From: Dehalococcoidia bacterium
Lineage (GTDB): Bacteria > Chloroflexota > Dehalococcoidia > UBA1151 > UBA1328
Length of the DNA stretch: 7,626 nucleotides
Assembly: GCA_030745955.1 (NCBI GenBank)
Contig: JASLNQ010000101.1
Location: 1 to 7,626 of the forward strand
Direction of reading: 5' to 3'
The notes beneath the pieces were generated by a model, which did not search any database, was not told the DNA's origin, and saw only the letters and a program-made list of their open reading frames with translations. The translations under genes and the position numbers were made by a program. This document shows, one piece after another, positions 1-5,605 of this stretch (the first letter of the stretch is position 1; each line of letters begins with the position of its first letter).

Positions 1-687
1 ATCAGCTACTACGATCGCACAAACGGCAATCTGAAGGTTGCCCACTGCAACACCACGTCGTGCTCATCAGCCACAGTGACCGCAGTCGATTCACCGGGTG
101 ACCTGGGGCAGCACACCGCTGTCGCGATCGGCAGCGACGGGCTGGCGCGGATCAGCTATTACGACGCGACAAACTCAGCACTGAAATTAGCCCGCTGCAC
201 GAACATCACCTGCTCAACGAGCACCGTCGACACACTCGACTTCAACGGCGATGTCGGGAAACAGACATCCATGGTGATCGGTGTGGATGGGCGGGTGCTG
301 ATCAGCTACTTCGATGCGACAAGCAACGATCTCAAGGTAGCCCATTGCGAGAACAACTCGTGCAGCGGTTCGACAGTGTCGACTGCGGTTTCGAGTGGCG
401 GGATCGGTGACTGGAATTCGATGGCCATCGGGATCGACGGTCGAGCGATAATCAGCTACTACGACTCATTCAACGGGGCGGTAGAGGTTGCGCATTGCGT
501 TGACGTTATTTGCTCATCGGCGACGAGTATCGACGTCGACGCCGCGGCAAATGTCGGCCAGCACACCGCGATCACGATAGGCGCCGACGGACTTCCGTTG
601 ATCGTCTACCACGACATCACTTCCCGGAACCTCAAGGCGGTTCACTGCTCAAACACGCTCTGTGTGCCGAATGCCCGCAACAGGTAG
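1..687 (+). CDS. C-terminal part of a 50-residue-repeat, Cys-paired protein (5' end outside window)
   Basis: The frame is open from base 1 and ends at TAG 685-687, so the visible part is 228 residues and the true start lies upstream. It consists of tandem 50-residue units with the pattern ISYYDxTxxxLKVAHCxxxxCSSxTV, then a variable part, GxVGQHT, then AIGxDGLxx. Every unit has cysteines at unit positions 16 and 21, which suggests one disulfide per repeat and therefore an exported protein. The last unit stops after 28 residues and ends in CVPNARNR, with no sorting signal or membrane anchor visible at the C-terminus. The alternating short hydrophobic strands and DG turns would fit blades of a beta-propeller or a similar beta-rich fold; this is inference. 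Similar ISYYD/LKVAHC repeats occur in environmental bacterial proteins, from memory, and I know no function for them. GTG at 76 is merely the first start-like codon inside the window and not the real start. No link to the downstream respiratory operon is apparent. Confidence 0.85.
   Translation: MSYYDRTNGNLKVAHCNTTSCSSATVTAVDSPGDLGQHTAVAIGSDGLARISYYDATNSALKLARCTNITCSTSTVDTLDFNGDVGKQTSMVIGVDGRVLISYFDATSNDLKVAHCENNSCSGSTVSTAVSSGGIGDWNSMAIGIDGRAIISYYDSFNGAVEVAHCVDVICSSATSIDVDAAANVGQHTAITIGADGLPLIVYHDITSRNLKAVHCSNTLCVPNARNR
1..687 (+). repeat. Tandem 150-bp protein-coding repeat, four full units plus a partial fifth
   Basis: Units begin at 1, 151, 301, 451 and 601, each opening with ATC (AGC or GTC) TA(C/T) encoding ISYYD, ISYFD or IVYHD. 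The spacing is exactly 150 bp with no insertion or deletion between units. The DNA copies have diverged while the protein pattern is kept, which points to old duplication under selection on the fold and not to a recent expansion. Confidence 0.9.
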
Positions 688-1207
688 GCCCCGCCGGGAA
701 ACAACTGGAAACTGAGCGCTTCCGAGTTCTGTTCGCACGCGACGTTCGCCTACTCGCTGTCCGGACTTTGGCGGAACTGGAGAGGGAAACCGGCTATGGG
801 CCAACTCATGATCGATATCGAGGACAACAAAAATAGCGGATATTTCCCCATCCAGGTATTCGAGACCCAGGGCGCGTCGCGGTCTGCCGCGGTGATCATC
901 GTTCCGGGCATCCCGGGAAGCGACGATCCGCATGAAGTCGTTGGTGGTGCTCCGACCAAAGCGGGGAACCGTGCGACGCAACAGCAATTGTCGTCGGCGA
1001 TTCAGGTTCGGGGCAGGTACTGATGATCTGCGGCGGTGAGTACGGAATCAGGCTTCGACCAGCATCCTCGCGATCGCCATGGGACCTCGAAGCCAATGAT
1101 CAAACGGGGGAGCCAGACATGTTGCTGCCGGTGTCGTCGGAGCTCCGTTTTTTGGATTGAACTGATTCGACAAGATCGAGGTCTTAGTGAAATCATCGTC
1201 CGTACTG
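688..1207. other. Intergenic stretch without an intact gene
   Basis: About 520 bases lie between the repeat-protein stop and the putative operon promoter. The only coding-like signal is the truncated hydrolase-like ORF at 796-1023, described separately. A second frame is open from 936 to 1160 but has no early start codon and no family I recognise. There is an 8-bp inverted repeat (GGCTTCGA 1051-1058, TCGAAGCC 1087-1094). A 10-bp palindrome CGGAGCTCCG (1138-1147) is followed by six T, but its stem would be only about three pairs. I see no tRNA, rRNA, insertion-sequence ends or CRISPR repeats. Open frames on the minus strand look like chance. Confidence 0.6.
796..1023 (+). pseudogene. Possible truncated dienelactone-hydrolase-like (alpha/beta hydrolase) gene remnant
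   Basis: This ORF of 75 residues has a strong purine-rich ribosome binding site, GGAGAGGG at 779-786, nine bases before ATG 796. A second in-frame ATG follows at 808. The first roughly 47 residues, with FPIQVFETQG, then AAVIIVPGIPG and DDPHEVV, resemble the start of dienelactone-hydrolase-family proteins: a short beta strand, a PxG-type turn, then a VVVIHEIxG strand and oxyanion-loop region. Family members are about 220-250 residues. Here the similarity stops near residue 48, and after a low-complexity tail the frame closes at TGA 1021-1023. The catalytic Cys/Ser, Asp and His regions are absent. It could be a decayed or rearranged gene, or a short unrelated ORF. The resemblance is by eye only and rests on a short stretch. 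Confidence 0.35.
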
Positions 1208-1235
1208 TTGACACTGAAAATTTACCCGTGATAGT
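1208..1235 (+). promoter_or_regulatory. Putative sigma70-type promoter of the ACIII operon
   Basis: A perfect -35 hexamer TTGACA (1208-1213) is followed after 16 bases by GATAGT (1230-1235), which matches TATAAT at four positions including the key A2 and T6. Transcription would start near 1242, giving a leader of about 90 nt before ATG 1332. The local DNA is more AT-rich than its surroundings. An inverted repeat TGAAAA (1215-1220) / TTTTCA (1235-1240) spans the spacer and the -10 element and could be an operator. No transcript data support this; it is a sequence match only. Confidence 0.4.
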
Positions 1236-1267
1236 TTTCACTTGCGCTAATTTTGAGGTACAAGCGG

Positions 1268-1279
1268 TGCGCGCGCGCA
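1268..1279. repeat. 12-bp CG palindrome in the operon leader
   Basis: TGCGCGCGCGCA is perfectly self-complementary and lies in a 14-base alternating purine-pyrimidine run (1267-1280), between the putative promoter and the first gene. Such tracts can adopt Z-DNA or form a small hairpin in RNA. No function is shown. Confidence 0.5.
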
Positions 1280-1331
1280 TCGTCTGTCGTTTTTCGGATT
1301 CTTATTGAATCGGGGGCTGCGTCAGCAGGAA

Positions 1332-1622
1332 ATGGATCCGCAACCACTATCCAGGGCCGAATGGGCTGAAGTCGGCACTGCATTAAAATTTCTCTGGTTG
1401 GCACTGGGCTTTGCCCTCATCGCTGGCCCTTCGCTCCTAACGGCGCACGCGATCATTCCGTCGGCCGTCGGAACAAAAACGATTGCCGAAAAGTGGACCC
1501 GTTACCGGGCCCCCCTGTACGTCCTCGGCCTCATCTGCGTTGTGGGGATCTTCGCGTCCCTGTTCATGGTCTCGCAGAACATTCAATTTCTTAAAGACAT
1601 GTATCCACGGTGGTGGCAGTAG
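1332..1622 (+). CDS. Small two-helix membrane protein of unknown function, first gene of the operon
   Basis: The product is 96 residues with two clear hydrophobic segments, about 17-42 (ALKFLWLALGFALIAG...) and 60-82 (APLYVLGLICVVGIFASLF...). They are joined by a short polar loop containing KTIAEKWTRYR. The N-terminus is acidic and polar, and the C-terminus ends in YPRWWQ. There are no heme, iron-sulfur or metal motifs. I do not recognise the family. ATG 1332 is preferred because the protein begins sensibly there, although AGGAA (1327-1331) directly abuts it and is too close for a normal ribosome binding site. TTG 1305 would add nine residues and also lacks a good site, so the start is uncertain. 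It ends 54 bases before the pentaheme cytochrome gene on the same strand and follows the putative promoter. It may therefore be an extra membrane subunit or assembly factor of the complex; this is inferred from position only. Confidence 0.65.
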   Translation: MDPQPLSRAEWAEVGTALKFLWLALGFALIAGPSLLTAHAIIPSAVGTKTIAEKWTRYRAPLYVLGLICVVGIFASLFMVSQNIQFLKDMYPRWWQ

Positions 1623-1676
1623 AAGCTGCCCCCGGTAATTACTTAGTAGCTGGCGAATGCCGGCTCGGACTGGAAA

Positions 1677-2450
1677 GTGCGCTTGGCGTCGGACAACGAG
1701 AACTCGAACAGTAAATCGACATCGCTACCGAAACTGCTCGTACCGGTACTGGCTATCGGCGGCCTCAGTGTCGTGGCGGTTATCGGCGTTTTTACAGCGT
1801 TCATCATCACCGGGTGGCTCGGTCAGCCGGTCCCGGTCCTTGGCTTTGAGCAGACGTTCGACCAGCCGATCGACTTCCCACATACTGTCCACGCGTCGGT
1901 CGGGCAACTCGACCGCGTCGCCGCGGATGGCACGCCCATGGACGGCCTGGGCATGGACTGCACGTTCTGTCACCGCACGGTCGCAACGCAGGCAAACGCG
2001 GGCGTTCCGCCGGTGGGCTTCTGCGCCACCTGCCACCAGGTTATCGGTGCGGCCGATAATCCCCAGCTGATACTCCTCCGCGACGCCGCAAATCTGACAA
2101 ACTCGCTGGGCCAATCGGCACAGAAAGTCGAGGAACTCAAGGCGGCCGGGCAGACGGTAGAAGAACTCGATGGTCCATCTCCTGTTAACTGGCGCCGCGT
2201 CCACCGTCTCCCCGACCACGTCCGGTTCGTGCATGAACCCCATATTCGTTTCCTCACCCAGAACCCCGCTGTCGTGACGGGCTCGACGAGCGGTGTGGAC
2301 ACCGGGCCCGCGGGAGTTTGCTCGACCTGCCATGGCGACGTTGCGGCTATGAAACAGGTTGAGCAGGTCGAGCCGCTCAAGATGGGCCAGTGCGTCGATT
2401 GCCATCGCGATAACGGTGCGCCGACCGACTGTGTGGCGTGCCACTACTAA
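1677..2450 (+). CDS. actA: ActA: membrane-anchored pentaheme cytochrome c subunit of alternative complex III
   Basis: The 257-residue product has one N-terminal membrane helix (about residues 18-48) and a periplasmic domain with five CxxCH heme c sites: CTFCH 95-99, CATCH 116-120, CSTCH 215-219, CVDCH 239-243 and CVACH 252-256. Five hemes, one anchor helix and the conserved segment around residues 171-190 (NWRRVHRLPD, then VRFVHEPHI) fit ActA, which passes electrons from the iron-sulfur clusters of ActB towards the acceptor. Extra histidines (69, 72, 176, 181, 186, 189) are candidate distal heme ligands. Residues about 127-166, between hemes two and three, form a charged, partly helical stretch (KVEELKAAGQTVEEL) that looks longer than in the ActA proteins I recall. 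The start is GTG 1677, preceded by CGGA seven bases upstream; an in-frame TTG at 1683 is the alternative. The next gene, actB1, follows 65 bases after the stop. Assignment to ActA is firm; the electron acceptor is not determined. Confidence 0.9.
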   Translation: MRLASDNENSNSKSTSLPKLLVPVLAIGGLSVVAVIGVFTAFIITGWLGQPVPVLGFEQTFDQPIDFPHTVHASVGQLDRVAADGTPMDGLGMDCTFCHRTVATQANAGVPPVGFCATCHQVIGAADNPQLILLRDAANLTNSLGQSAQKVEELKAAGQTVEELDGPSPVNWRRVHRLPDHVRFVHEPHIRFLTQNPAVVTGSTSGVDTGPAGVCSTCHGDVAAMKQVEQVEPLKMGQCVDCHRDNGAPTDCVACHY

Positions 2451-2461
2451 CGAATCACTCT

Positions 2462-2481
2462 GCACCCGAACAGGCGGGTGC
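2462..2481 (+). promoter_or_regulatory. Intercistronic hairpin between actA and actB1
   Basis: A perfect 7-bp stem, GCACCCG (2462-2468) and CGGGTGC (2475-2481), closes a 6-base loop in the 65-base gap between actA and actB1. No T-run follows, so it is not a standard intrinsic terminator. It could stabilise or process the mRNA to set subunit ratios. Role inferred only from position. Confidence 0.4.
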
Positions 2482-2515
2482 CTGGAACTGCGAATACTGG
2501 AAAAGTACTGACTAG

Positions 2516-4825
2516 ATGAAGCTAAATCGACGAGAATTTCTTGCGCTAACCGGTAAAACGGCTGCCGGGGCTGTGGTATTCGCAGCCTGCGGACTACCCG
2601 AGCGCGAGCTGATCGTGCAGAGTCCGGTCGATCTCCCGGAAGACCTTGTGCGCGGCGAAGATGCCTGGTACGCCACCACGATGGGTGATTTCACAAACGG
2701 CGACGGCGTACTCGTTCGCGTGATGCAGGGCCGCGCGAAGAAGATCGAGGGCAACCCGGATCACCCTGTGAACCGTGGCAAGTCGACCGCACGGTACGAT
2801 TCTGCGCTCCAACTGCTGTACCACCCGGACCGCATCGCCGAGCCACAGATCCGATATTCGAAGCGAGGGAACCTCGTGGGCGCCACGTGGGAACAGGCTA
2901 AGGCCCGGTTCCAGGAAGCGTTGACCAACGCCGACGGCGCGCTGACTGTCGTTACCAACCCCATGCGGGGGCACCTCAGCTCAGTCGCCAGCGGGTTTGC
3001 TGCCGAGTACAACGGGAAGCACATGGCGTTCGACCCTACTGAACAGGGCGTCGTTCACGGAGCCGTGAAGTCAGTACTCGGCCACGACCAGCTCCCCACA
3101 TTTGATATTGGGCATGCACACACAATCCTCTCGTTCGGGGCCGACTGGCTCGGTACCTGGGGATCGCCGGCGCAGTTTGGGGTGAAGTTCGGCGAGTTCC
3201 GCGAACAGGACGGCCACGGCTACCTGATTCACGCCGAACCCCGCATGTCGCTGACCGCAGCCGCGGCCGACCTGTGGCTGGCTCCCCAGCCCGGCACCGA
3301 AGGCGACCTCGCCCTGGGGATCGCCAGTGTGATCGTCAACGAAGATCTCGCCAGTTCTGAAAACGTTGCGGTTTTCAACGCTGCCCTGCCCGTTGGACTG
3401 GCGGCGTACGGCGTGGGGGACGTGGCGAAGCGCACAGGGGTCTCTGCCGAACGAATTCAGAAGGCCGCCCGGCACTTTGCCGGAAACACGCCAGCGGTTG
3501 CGTTCGGTGGTGGCTCTGCCGGTGCGCACACCAATGGCAGCTTCAACCTCGGGGCGATTTATGCGCTGAACCTGCTGGTCGGAGCGGTCGACGCCCCCGG
3601 TGGCGTTACGGCCAATCCGGGTTCTGTGTTTGCAGATGTCCCAGCCTCGGCTACGGGCGCTTCGCACCAGGCGTGGGAAGACGAACTGGCCCGGTGGCGG
3701 GAGGGCAACGTCGCGACGGTGATCATCCGCGGGACCGATATCGTTCATGGCATGCCCGACTCGGCAAAAGTTAGAGAAGCCTTGCAGAGGGTCCCGAATG
3801 TGATCGCGTTCGGTGCGGTGCTCGACGACACGATGGGCTTTGCCGACCTCGTATTACCCGAGCAGTCGTTCCTTGAAGAGTGGAACACGGACATCCCTGA
3901 ACCGGGCCCCGGATACCGGGTTGTTGGCGTCCAGCAGCCGGTGGTCGGCCCCACGATTTCGCGTGACGAGTCGGGCTTGATAAGCGACGCCCGCGGATTC
4001 GGCGACATGCTCATCAAAATGGCCGGCGATTCACTCGGCACCAGCATGGAGCAGGTGGTCAAGGACGCGCTTACCGAGTTGCACGACACCGGTCGCGGCT
4101 CGGTTTCGGCTTCATCTTCAAGTTTGTTCACGAACGGTGTGCTGCAGCGTGGCGGTTGGTGGGACACCGGTGCCAGCGGCGCGGCCTCCGTTCCGGGCAG
4201 GGTCGCCGCCGCCAAAAGGAATGCCGACTATTCAGAATCGGGTTCCGCGGGTGGCGAAAATATATTCCACCTCGTTCCGTTCCATTCGAATTCGATGTTC
4301 GACGGCCGGCTCGCAGCAACCCCGTGGGCGCAGCAGACGCCCGACCCTATTTCGTCCGCTTCGTGGTCGACCTGGGCCGAGATCAACAGCCAGCAGGCCG
4401 ACGACCTTGGCATCAACGAGGGCGATGTCTTGACGATCAGCTCGAGCGCGGGCGAGATCGAAGCGCTGGCCTATCCGCATCCGGGCATCCGCCCGGGCGT
4501 GATCGGAGTCCCCATGGGGCAGGGTCACGAGGGTGGTGGCAGGTGGGCCGAGGAGCGGGGTTCAAACGTGCTTTCGATCCTGGTCGATATGAAGGATTCT
4601 GAGACCGGCGCGCTTGCGTGGGCCGCGACGAAAGTCCGTGTCTTGCGCGCGGGGCGTCGAGTCAAGGTACCTAAGTTCGAGGGCAACGTTGAAGCCCGGG
4701 CCGTCGAGCCGGGTGTGCCGATCCTTGTGGTTGGGGTGGGTGAGACTGCTGCGGAAGTGCAGGAGGCGAACCACCACGAATACCAGAAGGGGTTCCTCGG
4801 TAAGGATGGCGAGGACGATGAGTAG
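2516..4825 (+). CDS. actB1: ActB1: cofactor-less molybdopterin-oxidoreductase-fold subunit of alternative complex III
   Basis: The 769-residue product starts with a twin-arginine signal (NRREFLAL, residues 4-11) and a hydrophobic stretch ending in a lipobox-like VFAAC (Cys25), so it is probably a Tat-exported lipoprotein. It follows the molybdopterin oxidoreductase fold. Residues about 50-107 match the usual N-terminal cluster domain (GVLVRVMQGRAKKIEGNPDHPVNRG, interrupted from the family only at the ligands). Residues about 655-715 match the C-terminal dinucleotide-binding domain (EINSQQADDLGINEGDVL). Cys25 is the only cysteine I find in the protein. The N-terminal CxxCxxxC and its later partner Cys (Thr91 in KSTAR) are lost, and no molybdenum-ligand Cys remains. 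This is the known hallmark of the ActB1 region of ACIII, which binds neither Mo nor an FS0 cluster and acts structurally. The start ATG 2516 has GGAAAAG at 2499-2505. The stop TAG 4823-4825 is in frame with actB2 downstream, whereas ActB is normally one fused polypeptide. Confidence 0.88.
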   Translation: MKLNRREFLALTGKTAAGAVVFAACGLPERELIVQSPVDLPEDLVRGEDAWYATTMGDFTNGDGVLVRVMQGRAKKIEGNPDHPVNRGKSTARYDSALQLLYHPDRIAEPQIRYSKRGNLVGATWEQAKARFQEALTNADGALTVVTNPMRGHLSSVASGFAAEYNGKHMAFDPTEQGVVHGAVKSVLGHDQLPTFDIGHAHTILSFGADWLGTWGSPAQFGVKFGEFREQDGHGYLIHAEPRMSLTAAAADLWLAPQPGTEGDLALGIASVIVNEDLASSENVAVFNAALPVGLAAYGVGDVAKRTGVSAERIQKAARHFAGNTPAVAFGGGSAGAHTNGSFNLGAIYALNLLVGAVDAPGGVTANPGSVFADVPASATGASHQAWEDELARWREGNVATVIIRGTDIVHGMPDSAKVREALQRVPNVIAFGAVLDDTMGFADLVLPEQSFLEEWNTDIPEPGPGYRVVGVQQPVVGPTISRDESGLISDARGFGDMLIKMAGDSLGTSMEQVVKDALTELHDTGRGSVSASSSSLFTNGVLQRGGWWDTGASGAASVPGRVAAAKRNADYSESGSAGGENIFHLVPFHSNSMFDGRLAATPWAQQTPDPISSASWSTWAEINSQQADDLGINEGDVLTISSSAGEIEALAYPHPGIRPGVIGVPMGQGHEGGGRWAEERGSNVLSILVDMKDSETGALAWAATKVRVLRAGRRVKVPKFEGNVEARAVEPGVPILVVGVGETAAEVQEANHHEYQKGFLGKDGEDDE

Positions 4826-4862
4826 CATTCAGGACCAGTATCGGATGGCGACAGCCAAATGA
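4818..4862 (+). CDS. 14-codon mini-ORF bridging actB1 and actB2, possible translational coupler
   Basis: ATG 4818 lies eight bases before the end of actB1, and the mini-ORF (MSSIQDQYRMATAK) ends at TGA 4860-4862, which overlaps the actB2 start as ATGA. A ribosome finishing actB1 could restart here, translate 14 codons and restart on actB2, whose own ribosome binding site is weak (only GGATGG about 13 bases upstream). AGGA at 4803-4806 could serve as the site for this ORF. Overlapping frames of this length occur by chance, so this is a hypothesis and no functional peptide is claimed. Confidence 0.25.
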   Translation: MSSIQDQYRMATAK

Positions 4863-5605
4863 CGACAGCAAGCTTCGGCAGTAACAAATGGGGCATGGTG
4901 GTCGATGTCGATAAGTGCATCGGTTGCCAGGCATGTGTTATTGCGTGCCAGGTAGAAAACAATGTCCCGCTGAACACGCAGGAGCGTGTTGAACGCGCCC
5001 GTTCGTTCTCGTGGATTCGCGTCGAACGCTACTGGGATGGCGACTTCCCTGACACGAAGGCCCGGTTCATTCCGATCATGTGCCAGCACTGCGAAAATGC
5101 CCCGTGTGAGCCTGTTTGCCCGGTATTTGCTACTTACCACAACGCAGAAGGCATGAATGTTCAGGTTTACAACCGCTGTGTAGGTACTCGCTACTGCGCG
5201 AACGGCTGCCCGTACATTGTTCGGTTCTTCAACTACTGGGAACCGGTGTGGCCGGAGTCTCTCCGCAACCACCTGAACCCCGACGTGACTATTCGAAGCC
5301 GTGGAATCATGGAGAAGTGCAGCTTCTGCGTGCACCGGATTCGTCGTGCGACCCGAAAGGCACGGAGCGAGGGGCGCGCGGTGTTCGATGGGGAAATCCA
5401 GACTGCATGCTCATCGGCCTGCCCCACGAGCGCCCTCATCTTCGGCGACTTCAACGATAAAGAGAGCAGGGTGTCGAAAATGAAGGAAGACCAGCGCCAT
5501 TACACGCTGCTCGAGCATTTCGCCACCGACCCGAACGTCATCTACCTGGCGAAGATCGATGCCGACAAGCTGGTTGGCGCAGGAGAAGCTGGATCGCATG
5601 GCTAG
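4859..5605 (+). CDS. actB2: ActB2: four-cluster iron-sulfur subunit of alternative complex III
   Basis: The 248-residue product is a DmsB/PsrB-type ferredoxin protein with four cysteine groups: C20-C23-C26-C30 (CIGCQACVIAC), C75-C78-C83-C87 (CQHCENAPCEPVC), C107-T110-C113-C117 (CVGTRYCANGC) and C154-C157 with C184-C188 (CSFC ... CSSAC). Thr110 sits where the second cysteine of the third group belongs. The CVGTRYC form is typical of ActB and accounts for one [3Fe-4S] cluster beside three [4Fe-4S] clusters. The chain would carry electrons from the NrfD-type quinol site to the ActA hemes. There is no signal peptide or membrane helix, so a separate ActB2 must reach the periplasmic side together with the Tat-exported ActB1, or be made by readthrough of the actB1 stop. 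ATG 4859 is 33 bases after that stop and in the same frame; eleven sense codons lie between. The gene overlaps the next by 8 bases. Confidence 0.9.
   Translation: MTTASFGSNKWGMVVDVDKCIGCQACVIACQVENNVPLNTQERVERARSFSWIRVERYWDGDFPDTKARFIPIMCQHCENAPCEPVCPVFATYHNAEGMNVQVYNRCVGTRYCANGCPYIVRFFNYWEPVWPESLRNHLNPDVTIRSRGIMEKCSFCVHRIRRATRKARSEGRAVFDGEIQTACSSACPTSALIFGDFNDKESRVSKMKEDQRHYTLLEHFATDPNVIYLAKIDADKLVGAGEAGSHG

Noticed and set aside
1051..1094. 8-bp inverted repeat GGCTTCGA/TCGAAGCC enclosing the palindrome GCGATCGC
   Set aside because: The 28-base loop is long, no T-run or gene end is nearby, and one 8-bp match in this much sequence can be chance. GCGATCGC alone is not evidence for a cyanobacterial source.
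1138..1153. Palindrome CGGAGCTCCG followed by six T, as a possible intrinsic terminator
   Set aside because: The hairpin would have only about three base pairs around a four-base loop, too weak for a credible terminator, and no intact gene ends just before it.
1725..2465. Long minus-strand open frame opposite actA (246 codons)
   Set aside because: It is the antisense shadow of a gene with five clear heme motifs and has no recognisable domains of its own.
3071..3748. Long minus-strand open frame opposite actB1 (225 codons)
   Set aside because: Antisense shadow in GC-rich DNA; composition rich in Arg and Gly with no motif, and actB1 is well supported.
5559..5597. Upstream ATG 5559 as the start of the NrfD-type gene
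   Set aside because: It would create a 47-base overlap with actB2 and has no ribosome binding site; ATG 5598 follows AGGAG and gives a short 8-base overlap.
2516..5605. Active molybdoenzyme such as polysulfide, tetrathionate or DMSO reductase (A and B subunits)
   Set aside because: The catalytic subunit lacks every cluster and Mo-ligand cysteine, the iron-sulfur subunit has the CVGTRYC signature, and a pentaheme ActA-type cytochrome is adjacent; all favour alternative complex III.
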